A DNA stretch of 49,212 nt from positions 1-49,212 of the forward strand of contig JAFALA010000074.1 of assembly GCA_019234815.1 (NCBI GenBank). The letters are read 5' to 3'. Source of the DNA: Burkholderiaceae bacterium (GTDB taxonomy: Bacteria > Pseudomonadota > Gammaproteobacteria > Burkholderiales > Burkholderiaceae_C). The notes under the pieces were generated by a model. It made no database searches. It was not told the origin of the DNA and worked only from the letters and a program-made list of their open reading frames with translations. Position numbers and translations under genes: made by a program. Below are positions 8,638 to 16,839 of the stretch, piece after piece; position 1 is the stretch's first letter; the number at the start of each line of letters is the position of its first letter.

Positions 8638-8987
8638 GACCGTCTCCTGAGCTGCTGACAGGAACAGTCTATGCAATAGATCGGCTCAGCAACAGGCCTC
8701 GTTTCGCATGATCCTATCAACGACGGATGCGATCGATGATGAACATCGCTGCAGAAGCGAAACCTTCAGCTCCGCCATGTTTTCAAATGCCCCATCGAAG
8801 CGCTTTTGCAAGACATTCCAGCAACCGTATCCATCACAAGGCCAAAAAGCAAAACAACCCTTCCGGCCTTTGTCCGAGACCAAGCACAAGCAAACGCCAA
8901 CGCGGCGTCGACGTGATTCAATTGAACGTTAGATGACTGCTTGGCCCCGCAGGGTTCTGAATACACCGTTTCTTTGGCAGCAACAGA
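8638..8987. other. 350-bp gap with an attC-like half site
   Basis: No convincing gene. The GC content is lower than that of the neighbours. On the minus strand, positions about 8937-8898 read ATCTAACGTTCAATTG followed by a GACGCCGC core, similar to the left half of integron attC sites; a matching second half was not found. The gap should also contain promoters for the two divergent genes. Confidence 0.4.
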
Positions 8988-9578
8988 ATGCAAACCGACC
9001 TCGACATCGTCCGACGCGTCCTGCTTCAAGCCAGTCCGCTGCCTGAGGCTTCGATTCGAGCCATCATGACCCATGTGTCGCGTGTCCATGTGCGCCCGGG
9101 AGAATTCCTGCTTCGCGCAGGCAGCGTGGCCACCCAGGCGTTCATCGTCGTCACAGGGCTCCTGCGGGAGTACCACCTCGATCGCGAAGGGCGGCAGGCG
9201 ACGCGCGGATTTGCGCTTGAGGGCAGCTTGTCAGGCTCCCTGGCCGACCTGATTTCCCAGGCGCCGGCCATTTCCCACATCGAAGCCATCGAGCCCTCCA
9301 CGGTCTTGTCCATTCCATGGAACGCGGTCGATCAGGCGGCCCAGTCCGACGGCCATTGGCAGTTGCTCCTGCGTCGCATTGCGGAGCGTTTGTACGGTCA
9401 AAAGGTGCACCGGGAGCACGCCTACCTGACGCTCACGGCGGCGGAGCGCTTGCAGCTGTTCCAGCAGGACTTTCCCGGGCTGCTGCACAGGGCCCCCAAG
9501 CACGCGATCGCCTCCTACCTGGGCATCACGCCCGTGCACCTGAGCCGACTATCTTCTGCCAGTCGGTCAACGCGATGA
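8988..9578 (+). CDS. Crp/Fnr-family transcriptional regulator, C-terminus possibly clipped
   Basis: 196-residue cyclic-nucleotide-binding-like regulator. Residues about 15-110 form the cNMP-type beta-roll (RPGEFLLRAG, FIVVTGLLREYHLDREG). The C-terminal winged helix is recognisable in YLTLTAAERLQLF and HAIASYLGITPVHLSRL. The protein ends eight residues after the recognition helix with an off-consensus tail SSASRSTR, whereas relatives usually run on for 10-25 residues. Its 3' end overlaps the convergent membrane protein gene by 53 bp, so a deletion may have joined the two tails. Ligand and targets are unknown; the neighbouring membrane gene is the obvious candidate. Confidence 0.85.
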   Translation: MQTDLDIVRRVLLQASPLPEASIRAIMTHVSRVHVRPGEFLLRAGSVATQAFIVVTGLLREYHLDREGRQATRGFALEGSLSGSLADLISQAPAISHIEAIEPSTVLSIPWNAVDQAAQSDGHWQLLLRRIAERLYGQKVHREHAYLTLTAAERLQLFQQDFPGLLHRAPKHAIASYLGITPVHLSRLSSASRSTR

Positions 9579-10188
9579 TCAGCAGTCCCACCAGAAAAAA
9601 GGCCAGGCGCACGAATATCAAGGGCTTCGTCCACGACTCGGGTCCCACGTAGATCAGCATGCCGACCGGCCACTGCACGTAAACGAGGCTGGCGGCGAGC
9701 AGGCGCAATGCCGGCGTGCGAGCCGGCATGACCAGGCCCAGCAGGAACAGCCCGAGGTAGCTGGCGTGAAACTTCAGCAGCGACTCCCACACTTGCAAGG
9801 CAATTTCCCCGGCGCTGATCGCGAGGGATGACTGCGCCATGGCGATCATGGACAAAAAGTGCAGGTTCTCCACCATGTCCAGCACGGCGGTCGTCATCAG
9901 CAGCGCGGTGCCCGCCATGGCCAAGGCGCGGTTGGAGCCGACGTTCATCAGCTCGCGCCCGAGCAGCAGAAAGCAGGTGCCGTAGAAAAGAATGAAGGCG
10001 TTGTCGACGCCGATCACCCCGCGCAGCGTGGCCGGGTCTCGCAGCAGCGTCTGCGTGTACTGCTCAGGCGGTTTGAAGGCTTGCAGCGCATCCTGCCCGA
10101 TGCCGGTGGCCACAAAGACCGCGATCATGAGCAGCACCAGGCCGGCCGCGATCAGGGCCGTGCGTTTCATCGTGACGATGGCGTTCAT
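9526..10188 (-). CDS. Multi-pass membrane protein of unknown function
   Basis: 220 residues with about six hydrophobic helices (near 12-30, 62-78, 88-108, 140-155, 160-182 and 190-210). A GGAGAGAG site just upstream supports the ATG at 10188. No catalytic motif was recognised. It lies tail-to-tail with the Crp/Fnr-type regulator and overlaps it by 53 bp. Confidence 0.8.
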   Translation of the reverse strand: MNAIVTMKRTALIAAGLVLLMIAVFVATGIGQDALQAFKPPEQYTQTLLRDPATLRGVIGVDNAFILFYGTCFLLLGRELMNVGSNRALAMAGTALLMTTAVLDMVENLHFLSMIAMAQSSLAISAGEIALQVWESLLKFHASYLGLFLLGLVMPARTPALRLLAASLVYVQWPVGMLIYVGPESWTKPLIFVRLAFFLVGLLIIALTDWQKIVGSGARA

Positions 10189-10435
10189 GCGTCTCTCTCC
10201 GTAGTGAATGAGAGGCGACTGTCGTGAATCCGGCGGCGGCGCGCATTAACAAATGTTTGATTCCGGGCAGGGGCGGCTGCGGTCAGCATTGGCACCGCGC
10301 GGCACGGCGCCAGGGTAATTTTGACCAAGGCTTGCCTCGACAGGCAACCGCGACCTTTTTTTTGCTGCAAACTTGAAGAACCTCGTGACCCCAGCAAGGG
10401 GACGATTCCAGTCTACGGAAGGGAGCTCAAGCGTG

Positions 10436-10747
10436 ATGCCCGCATGTTCACTGCGATCGACGGCGCTGGGCCTGGCCTGCCTTGTCGTGACTGCGAGATT
10501 GCTCGCCTCGCCGGCATCGGCAAGCAGCCCGCTCACAGCGCCGGCGCCGACGCAGGCCGCCAGCCAACCGTCCGTGGCCCGATGCGCCGACCCAGCGCTG
10601 CCTCCCGGCAGCAACTCAAAGTCCTCGAGCAAGACGCGTCATGTGCCTAACGAAGACAGCCCATGCCATGACTCGCGCGGCATCGCCCCGCTGCGAATCG
10701 ATCGTCAGCCCGATCGTCAGTCAGCAGCTTCGTCGGTTTCCAAATGA
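10436..10747 (+). CDS. Possible small exported protein (doubtful)
   Basis: 103 codons starting MPACSLRSTALGLAC. The first 30 residues resemble a Sec signal peptide with an AxA-type cleavage site (PASASS), and AAGGGAG lies 11 nt upstream of the ATG. The rest is low-complexity Ser/Pro/Ala sequence with no recognised family, and the opposite strand is also open over much of it. It may be spurious. Confidence 0.25.
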   Translation: MPACSLRSTALGLACLVVTARLLASPASASSPLTAPAPTQAASQPSVARCADPALPPGSNSKSSSKTRHVPNEDSPCHDSRGIAPLRIDRQPDRQSAASSVSK

Positions 10748-10753
10748 GGATAC

Positions 10754-10775
10754 CGGGACGCCGCGCAGCGTCCCG
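10754..10775. terminator. Hairpin after the PEP-CTERM gene
   Basis: Perfect 8-bp stem CGGGACGC/GCGTCCCG with a 6-nt loop, 12 bp past the stop codon of the minus-strand PEP-CTERM gene. There is no long U tract on that strand, so termination is plausible but not certain. Confidence 0.45.
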
Positions 10776-10787
10776 AACCCTGCATGC

Positions 10788-11327
10788 TCAGCGCTGGCGC
10801 TGGCGCTGGCGCAGCCAGCCGGCACCGGCCATGGCGCCCAAGGCCGTGATGGCGAGCAGTGCCTCGGTGGGTTCCGGCAGCGTGCCCACGATCTGGCCCG
10901 CGTAAGCGCCGGGACCGTCGGTAACGGCGGAGCCCGCGATTTCGAGCGCGTAGGTGCCGCTGCTGAGCCACCAGCTGTCTCCCTGGATCGAGGAGGTGCC
11001 GCTCGTAACGTACTGCAGGTCAAGCACGCTGCCGTCGGCAATTGCGTAAAGGGCATAGCCACCGTTATTGAAATCGACGGTGGGTGCACCGGTCTGGTCG
11101 GCCACCGCGTTGGCCCAGAACGTCACGCGTTCGGCGTCCGGGACGTTGAAGGTGAAGAAGTCGTCGAACCCACCAGGGCCGGCCGCCGGGTCGCCGAAAG
11201 TCCAGGTGTTGGTGAAGACACCGGGGGCGCCTGGGTCCATGGGGATGTAGGTCCCATAGATTTGGGCATTGCAAACACCGGAGGCAGCCAGCACGGCCGT
11301 CAAAGCCAAAGTTTTGAAGAGCTTCAT
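10788..11327 (-). CDS. PEP-CTERM sorting domain-containing exported protein
   Basis: 179-residue secreted protein. It has an N-terminal Sec signal (MKLFKTLALTAVLAASGVCNA), a beta-rich body with aromatic and Gly/Asp residues that resembles cell-surface domains, and a C-terminal PEP-CTERM tripartite signal: LPEPTEALL, a hydrophobic helix (ITALGAMAGAGW) and a basic tail of Arg-Gln repeats. In this system exosortase A (EpsH/XrtA) processes such proteins for surface or exopolysaccharide-associated display; no exosortase lies in the window. The start is ATG 11327. It is 65 bp downstream of the sedolisin gene on the same strand and may be co-expressed with it. Confidence 0.88.
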   Translation of the reverse strand: MKLFKTLALTAVLAASGVCNAQIYGTYIPMDPGAPGVFTNTWTFGDPAAGPGGFDDFFTFNVPDAERVTFWANAVADQTGAPTVDFNNGGYALYAIADGSVLDLQYVTSGTSSIQGDSWWLSSGTYALEIAGSAVTDGPGAYAGQIVGTLPEPTEALLAITALGAMAGAGWLRQRQRQR

Positions 11328-11392
11328 ATTGTGTCCAGTCAAATACGGAGAGAGCCAGGCGCTCCGTCATGCCGGCGCGCCTGGCCATTCAT

Positions 11393-13312
11393 TCAGTGCA
11401 CACCCAGCGCTGTCGCCAGCGCATTCACATCCAGTGAGCCCAGGCCGGTGGCCGGGTTGTAGCTGGGCGTGGAGGGGTAGTACTCGTTGTCGCCCGAGGT
11501 GATGGCCCGGAACGGCGAACCGCTGCCGTAGCCGTACTGCTGGAACAACGTGTAGAGCTGCGGGTTGATGGGGCCCACGCGTCCTGGCAGCCCTGAGCTG
11601 ATCAGGGTCAGGATGCCGTTGAGCTGCGGCGCCACGAAGCTGGTGCCGCCAGACCCGGCGCCCCAGCCGCCCTGATAGACCAGATAGCCGCTGTACGGAT
11701 CCGCGTTGAGTGCCACGTCGGGCACGTTGCGGCCTGCAACGCCAGCGGGCATGTCAATCAGGTCCTGATAGCCGGTGCCGCTGCCGATAAAGGCCGCACT
11801 GCAGATCAACGACTGCGCGCTGGCCGATGTCTTCATCCCGTACAGGCCGGCCTGGTAGGCGGGCACGCCAAAATTGACGCTGACCCCGCCGCCGCCGCCC
11901 ACGGTGTAGTAGCTGGCGTAATACAGGGCATTGCCGTAATTGGTGATGATGTAGTTCTGGAGGTAGTCCCAGCCCCAGGCGCGCTCGGTCGGCACCGTGA
12001 CGGGGCCGTGCCTGTGCTGGACCGTATTCGGCAGCGTGGTGCCGCCGGCAGCCAGCACGGCAGAGTCGGACGCCGGGTAGTCGACCGTCAGCAGCGTCGA
12101 GCAATTCGGATAGCTGTAGTCCCGATTGATGTCGAAGGCACCGGCATCACCGGCCGCAGCGATCACCGGTATGCCTTGCGAGCCCGCCTGCAGGAACAGG
12201 ACGTGAAAGGCACCCAGGGTCGGGCTGTCGTAGGCGATTTCCGGGCTGCCCCAGCTCACCGACAACACATCGACCAGGTTCTCGTTGATCGCTTGCGAGA
12301 ACACGTCGATGAAGCCCGAGTTCGTGTTCGGCGCGATGTAGACGCGCATATTGGCGCCCGGCGCGACGCCACCGGATTGCTCGACGTCCAGCGTGGACTC
12401 GCCTGATCCCTCCGAGCCAGGCCCATCGGCGGGCAGCGCGCCGCCATCGACCAGCACGTCGGTGATGCGGTTCGGGTTGACGGGCAAGCCCAGCGCGCTC
12501 CAGTAGGCGTAGGCGTCCGACTGCAGGTAGCCCGCCAGCGTGGCAATGCCGATGGTCCGGCCCGTACCCGTGATGCCCTTGCCATACAGCGGGTTGATGT
12601 CGTATTTCGCGGCCAGGTCGGTCACCGTGTATTGACCTGGTACACCGCCCAGCGAGGTGGCGACAGCCGGCACGTCGCCTGCCAGCGCACCGGTATTCGG
12701 AATGACAGCCGTGTGCTTGCGCAATTGGGACTGGGTGCTCAAGCCGGTCACTGCGGTGGCGACGCCGGCGATGGCGGCCGGTATCGCGGCCTTGCCCGAC
12801 GGCGCCTGGTAAGTCGCACCCAGCAAGGAGTAATTGTGGACCGCCGTACCGAAGGTCGCGGCGATCTGGGCATTCGTGCCCTGGACGCTCACGAGCAGGT
12901 TGTTCGCATGGACCTTGGTGATGGTGAAGCCCTGCGATTGCAGGTAGCCGACCACCTGGGCGACAGCCGCGGGTGACTGTCCATACGCGGCCGCGAATTG
13001 CGCGGGCGTGATGAACTGCCTGAAGTTCGGGCTCCTTGGATTGGCAACGCTGGCCACGAAGGCTTCAAGTGCCGCCTGATTGCGCACGGCCAGCGTCACA
13101 GTGATGTTCTTGACATCGCCTGGCGCGGCGACGCCCAGGTCGACGATGCGCGGATCAGCCGAGACCCGCGGCGTGGTGACGGTTGGCGACACCGGTCCGG
13201 CACCCAGCGCAAAGGCATGGCCGGACACGGCGCTGGTCATGCACAAGACCGAGGCTAGCAGCAGCGGATGTCGGGCGCATGCCTGAAATTGGCTCCCCTT
13301 GACTCTCTTCAT
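11393..13312 (-). CDS. Secreted sedolisin-family (S53) serine-carboxyl protease
   Basis: 639-residue pre-pro-protease active at acid pH in characterised relatives. It has a signal peptide (about residues 1-36), a pro-kumamolisin activation domain (about 50-200: SPNFRQFITPAQFAAAYG, VVGYLQSQGF), then the subtilisin-like catalytic domain. The expected catalytic set is visible: E305 and D309 in GESTLDVEQSGG, the oxyanion Asp D389 in AAAGDAGAF, and S558 in GGTSFVAPQLNG. A C-terminal calcium-binding-type segment NPATGLGSLDVNAL is present. AAAGGAA precedes the ATG. The neighbouring PEP-CTERM gene suggests a pair acting at the cell surface. Confidence 0.93.
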   Translation of the reverse strand: MKRVKGSQFQACARHPLLLASVLCMTSAVSGHAFALGAGPVSPTVTTPRVSADPRIVDLGVAAPGDVKNITVTLAVRNQAALEAFVASVANPRSPNFRQFITPAQFAAAYGQSPAAVAQVVGYLQSQGFTITKVHANNLLVSVQGTNAQIAATFGTAVHNYSLLGATYQAPSGKAAIPAAIAGVATAVTGLSTQSQLRKHTAVIPNTGALAGDVPAVATSLGGVPGQYTVTDLAAKYDINPLYGKGITGTGRTIGIATLAGYLQSDAYAYWSALGLPVNPNRITDVLVDGGALPADGPGSEGSGESTLDVEQSGGVAPGANMRVYIAPNTNSGFIDVFSQAINENLVDVLSVSWGSPEIAYDSPTLGAFHVLFLQAGSQGIPVIAAAGDAGAFDINRDYSYPNCSTLLTVDYPASDSAVLAAGGTTLPNTVQHRHGPVTVPTERAWGWDYLQNYIITNYGNALYYASYYTVGGGGGVSVNFGVPAYQAGLYGMKTSASAQSLICSAAFIGSGTGYQDLIDMPAGVAGRNVPDVALNADPYSGYLVYQGGWGAGSGGTSFVAPQLNGILTLISSGLPGRVGPINPQLYTLFQQYGYGSGSPFRAITSGDNEYYPSTPSYNPATGLGSLDVNALATALGVH

Positions 13313-13788
13313 GGATCCATTCCTTTAATCAGAAGCATGGAATCGAACCGCTGCCCAACGGTCGAGGGCACGGGTTCCTGAGCGGTCGTTGCCAGATCAG
13401 TTGGTAATCGCCCGCCGTGCGACTTTATGTGATATTTGTCACGCGATATTCACTAATCTTTGAGATTAGTTACAGTAAAAACCCTGGTATTTGATGCAAG
13501 CGCTATGCGAAGCGCACTTGTCTTGAAGCTCGTCCAAGGTATCGACGGGGTGTTGATCGGCCTTCTCAAGCCGGAGCGTCGGCTGTGTACTGCCCTGGCG
13601 CGACAAGATCTGCGCGACGGGATCCCCGTCAGATGAGTAGATCTGGAGCTGGCGGGCGACGGAGTCCGCTGATGCGCCCCTGCTCACCCAGATCGGCAAA
13701 GGCAAGACCAGCCACTTGACAGGCCGGCATTCCTAAATGACGCGTTGTTGTGCAGTTATTGCATTGTTATTGCGTCGCTATTAAGAGG
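13313..13788. other. 476-bp intergenic region with an operator-like palindrome
   Basis: No convincing gene. The stretch near 13420-13490 is AT-rich compared with the neighbours and carries the palindrome at 13452-13470. It should contain the promoter of the sedolisin gene. Confidence 0.5.
13452..13470. promoter_or_regulatory. 19-bp palindrome upstream of the sedolisin gene
   Basis: ACTAATCT-TTG-AGATTAGT has two perfect 8-bp arms and a 3-bp centre, in an AT-rich spot about 140 bp before the sedolisin start. It has the form of a dimeric-regulator operator; no regulator is identified. Confidence 0.5.
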
Positions 13789-14172
13789 TCATGGCGCCTC
13801 GTGGCAAACCGCTTCGATGTTGTTGCCGTCCGGGTCGAGAACGAAGGCACCGTAGTAATGGGCGTGGTAGTGCGGTCTCAAGCCGGGTGCGCCGTTGTCG
13901 ATGCCTCCGGCCTCGATGGCGGCTTGGTAAAAAGAATCCACGTCAGCGCGCCTGGGCACACGAAATGCAATGTGAATGGGCGCCGTGATTGCAGGCCCTT
14001 GACTGATCCATAAATCCGACCCGTCTGCGTGGCAGAAGCCGGCGCTGGGTAAGTCTCCCTTAAGGGCAGGCAACTCCACCAGGCGCGAATGGCCCGTCGG
14101 CGCCAGCGCCGCCAGATAGAACGCCTTGCTCTTTGCATAGTCGCGAACGACGAGGCTCAGGTGATCGATCAT
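13789..14172 (-). CDS. VOC (glyoxalase/bleomycin resistance) family protein
   Basis: 127-residue single-domain vicinal oxygen chelate protein. MIDHLSLVVRDYAKSKAFYLAALAP is the typical first beta-alpha-beta unit with the metal-binding His, and the C-terminal half has HYYGAFVLDPDGNNIEAV with the second His/Glu pair. The substrate cannot be told. An AGGAG site precedes the ATG at 14172. It lies downstream of a methyltransferase gene on the same strand. Confidence 0.9.
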   Translation of the reverse strand: MIDHLSLVVRDYAKSKAFYLAALAPTGHSRLVELPALKGDLPSAGFCHADGSDLWISQGPAITAPIHIAFRVPRRADVDSFYQAAIEAGGIDNGAPGLRPHYHAHYYGAFVLDPDGNNIEAVCHEAP

Positions 14173-14233
14173 TCAAGCTCCTGGGGTCAGAGTTGTTGTG
14201 CGATGAATCTCTGCGCTGAATGGGCCGACATCT

Positions 14234-15106
14234 TCATGGGTCGAGATTGTCAATGCGACGACGCGCCACAACCAACCTCGTCACACCACCCAGCCGATAC
14301 ATGCCGTCGACATCGCGGTATCGATGCGCCTCTGCCGTCATGTCCTGCCGCCACGCACGACTCACCGACGCAGGATGTTGCGCCAACAGACGGGCAAGTC
14401 CAAACGCCAGGCACCATTCAACCAGGCCCTCAGGCGTTGCTGCTTCCATGACAGGAATCGCCATGTCTTCTTCATGCTCAATGGAAAATCCGACAGAAAC
14501 CAGGTCGGCCCGCTGACGTTCCGCCGCGGCATATTGGAATGTTCCGGGCCCATCCATCTCAATCGGCGGCACGGCGGCATGCCTTGCAAGAATGTCGCGC
14601 GGCATGGACCAATAAGACACGCGGGACGGTTCGGTCCACACGGCGGTGACGAGGGTTCCGCCGGGTTTCAGCCGCCGCCAGATCGCGCCAAGCGCGCGCC
14701 TTGGCTGATCCAGATACATCAGGCCCCAGCGGCACAGCGCGGCGTCGAATGCAGATTCCGGCACACCCTCCAGCGCCTGGGCGTCAGCAACTTCGAGCGA
14801 CAGGTTTTCGATACCCATCTTGTGGGCCCGCTCGCGCGCAAAGGCGAGCATGTCGCCGGATCGATCAGTGCCGACAACCCGGCCACCAGGCGCAACTTTC
14901 AGAGCGGCCAGCAGCGCGGGCTCGCCGCGACCCGTCGCGATATCGAGCACCTGCTGTCCGCGAGAAATTCCCGCGAGCTCAAGCATTCGCTCGCTGACAG
15001 GCGCCGTCAAACGCTGTTCGTCATCGTCGTAGCGTCGCCACAATTCCACCTCGGTCAGCGGCGTCACTTCGTGCTCGGCCAATTTGGCGCTCCTCATTGA
15101 CGTCAT
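14234..15106 (-). CDS. Class I SAM-dependent methyltransferase
   Basis: 290-residue Rossmann-fold methyltransferase of the UbiE/Methyltransf_11/25 type. Motif I QVLDIATGRGEPALL (about 52-65), an acidic loop GTDRSGDMLAFARERA, the post-motif segment VADAQALEGVPESAFDAALCRWGLMYL, and LKPGGTLVTAVW are all present. The substrate is unknown. A second ATG three codons in (15097) is an equally possible start, since neither has a strong ribosome site. Confidence 0.9.
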   Translation of the reverse strand: MTSMRSAKLAEHEVTPLTEVELWRRYDDDEQRLTAPVSERMLELAGISRGQQVLDIATGRGEPALLAALKVAPGGRVVGTDRSGDMLAFARERAHKMGIENLSLEVADAQALEGVPESAFDAALCRWGLMYLDQPRRALGAIWRRLKPGGTLVTAVWTEPSRVSYWSMPRDILARHAAVPPIEMDGPGTFQYAAAERQRADLVSVGFSIEHEEDMAIPVMEAATPEGLVEWCLAFGLARLLAQHPASVSRAWRQDMTAEAHRYRDVDGMYRLGGVTRLVVARRRIDNLDP

Positions 15107-15185
15107 GCGGACAGCCTAGCAGAGCGCCGAGGTCGCCGGCGGACTAACTCCAACGATGAACGGTTCATCGACGCAGATACAACGA

Positions 15186-15746
15186 CTAGCTCATCTTGCC
15201 TCGCGCCATCACGGCTTTGAGCAGCATCAAGTACTCGTTCGGCACCGGCCGCTCGATGCGCCAGTACACACGACAGTCCGGCGTGCGTCCCATCAACTTG
15301 TGATTGACGAGTTCCCGTCGCAGCAAGACATGGTCACCTATGGCTTCGCCCTGTTTGATGAACTCATTGACCTCGCGTTCGCTCATCTCCTTGCGGGCCG
15401 GCACGCGCGCCCAAACAGCCCAAACACAAGGTATCTGCGTCGACAGCTTGCGCGGCCAATGCTTCAGCCGCCCGCTCTCGTCGAAATGTCGGAGCAGGCG
15501 CAGAACCTCGGCCTGTTGCTTGGCGTCAGAGTGCGCGTCGACGGCCGAGACCTGGTCGAGGTCCGGTCGAATGGGCTGCGCCGCGACTCGAAAGGCCTGG
15601 AAGTTCGGATGGCCGGCTGCGCGCGCCAGCATGTGCAGCATTTGCACATGGCCGGGCGAGTCATCAGATTCGCGCCACTGCTTGCAAAGAGAACGCGCCA
15701 GCGCCGACACGTCAGGCGCGAGATAAGGAATATGTGGACGAGACAT
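15186..15746 (-). CDS. DUF2087 domain-containing protein
   Basis: 186 residues. The C-terminal half (about 84-180) fits DUF2087: LRHFDESGRLKHWPRKLS, MSEREVNEFI, HVLLRRELVNHKLMGRT and a final YWR. This small fold is often found in ArsR-like or stress-related proteins and is of unknown function. The N-terminal 75 residues (HVQMLHMLARAAGHPNFQAFR) are a separate helical region. An AAGGA site supports the ATG at 15746. Confidence 0.8.
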   Translation of the reverse strand: MSRPHIPYLAPDVSALARSLCKQWRESDDSPGHVQMLHMLARAAGHPNFQAFRVAAQPIRPDLDQVSAVDAHSDAKQQAEVLRLLRHFDESGRLKHWPRKLSTQIPCVWAVWARVPARKEMSEREVNEFIKQGEAIGDHVLLRRELVNHKLMGRTPDCRVYWRIERPVPNEYLMLLKAVMARGKMS

Positions 15747-15923
15747 GGTCGAATCCTTGTCATCGTGCCTTCCCCCGAAGGAGGAGCGCCACGGTCGCCG
15801 TTATGGCTTGGCACATGAAGTTCGGCCAAGCTCTGCGCCGGTTGACGCAGAAGTGAAGGTGCCAAGCAGGTTTAGCGTGGTTCGAATGAACTGGCGACGC
15901 CTTGGTGAACTGCGGACCGTATA

Positions 15924-16157
15924 TCAGTATAGAGGGAAATGTTCAGCGAGCCTGATCGGCGCTGTCAAATTGGTGATTGCGATGTTGATTTCGCGCCGGC
16001 CAATCTGGACTGGCTTATCTTGATCAAGGAGGTCGAACTCATGGCCTGAAAACCACGAAGGGGCTTTCCTTTTGGCAAAGCGCAGCCAGCCGGGCCGACG
16101 GTCTTTCTCGGCCGAAAGGATTGCGTCTATACGATTTTCTTGGTCGGCACTCTTCAT
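15924..16157 (-). CDS. Small hypothetical protein
   Basis: 77 residues starting MKSADQENRIDAILSAEKD. Basic, with Trp residues in RPGWLRFAKRKAPSWFSG; no family recognised. The ribosome site is weak and base composition is lower in GC than nearby genes. It lies among gene relics, so it may be foreign or not a gene. Confidence 0.35.
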   Translation of the reverse strand: MKSADQENRIDAILSAEKDRRPGWLRFAKRKAPSWFSGHEFDLLDQDKPVQIGRREINIAITNLTAPIRLAEHFPLY

Positions 16158-16209
16158 TAGATAGGCGTAACTCTATCGAGCAAGACACCCTGAAAACATT
16201 TTCAACGGG

Positions 16210-16785
16210 TCACGGCGCAAGCTGATTGAAATCGCCCGCAAAAACCATGACGAACTCATCCAACTTGAAGTACTTGCGCAGGGCCGCATTGACGGTTTCG
16301 GCGTCGAGGCCGGCGATGGCCTCGTCCATGCGCTGATCAAAGGCCATGCGGCGCTGGTTCAGCAGCGCCTGGATGCCGCTTTTCACCTCGGCCTCGGTGA
16401 ACCCGTCGCTAAGCATGTGCGCGGTCTCGTCGCGCAGTGCGTCTTCAACTTTGGCGCGATTCTGCGGCGCGAAGATGGCATAGAGGTGCCAGATGGACTG
16501 CGGATTGTCCTCGCTCCAGCCGATGCCGGCCCCGACGCCATACGACAGGCCTTCCTTCTCGCGGATCCGCTTCCACAGGCGCGAATTGCCGCCGCCGCCC
16601 ATCAGATGGGCCGCCAGCGTCAGGGCCGGCACATTGGGGCTGGCGTCCGACAACGGCAGGCCCAGGCGGGCAAACATCATCGCGTTGGCCTTGTCCGGCG
16701 TCTCGAGTCGCTGCTGCGGCTGCAGGGGCGTCTGCGCCGCCCACGGCCTCTGGCGAAGCCGAGCTGCATTGAAGTTCAGCGGACT
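16210..16785 (-). pseudogene. C-terminal remnant of an M16 (pitrilysin) peptidase
   Basis: The open frame from about 16785 to 16210 reads TPDKANAMMFARLGLPL, LMGGGGNSRLWKRIREKEGLSYGVGAGIGW, FAPQNRAKVEDAL and ends VMVFAGDF. This is the last quarter of a two-repeat M16 peptidase. The similarity already runs upstream of the first ATG (16680), and the zinc-binding HxxEH N-terminal domain is absent, so it is a truncated relic. A complete paralogue is at 21280-24066, where the matching block reads RREQGLSYGVGAGL. Confidence 0.85.
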
Positions 16786-16839
16786 TTATTCGTCAATCAC
16801 CCCCAAGGAGGCCCCTGGGCCCGGGACGGGGCCCGGATG

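Noticed and set aside
8686..8889. Minus-strand Cys-rich 67-codon frame
   Set aside because: No ribosome site or homology that I recognise, and it lies in a low-GC intergenic stretch.
10332..10363. Hairpin TTGCCT/AGGCAA followed by eight T
   Set aside because: The T run starts 8 nt after a stem of only 6 bp, and no plus-strand gene ends nearby, so it is not called a terminator.
10246..10632. Minus-strand frame of 128 codons (MLEDFELLPGG...)
   Set aside because: No family, no ribosome site, competing open frame on the other strand; composition typical of GC-rich chance frames.
13466..13705. 79-codon minus-strand frame in the sedolisin upstream region
   Set aside because: Overlaps the AT-rich promoter region and palindrome; no domain seen.
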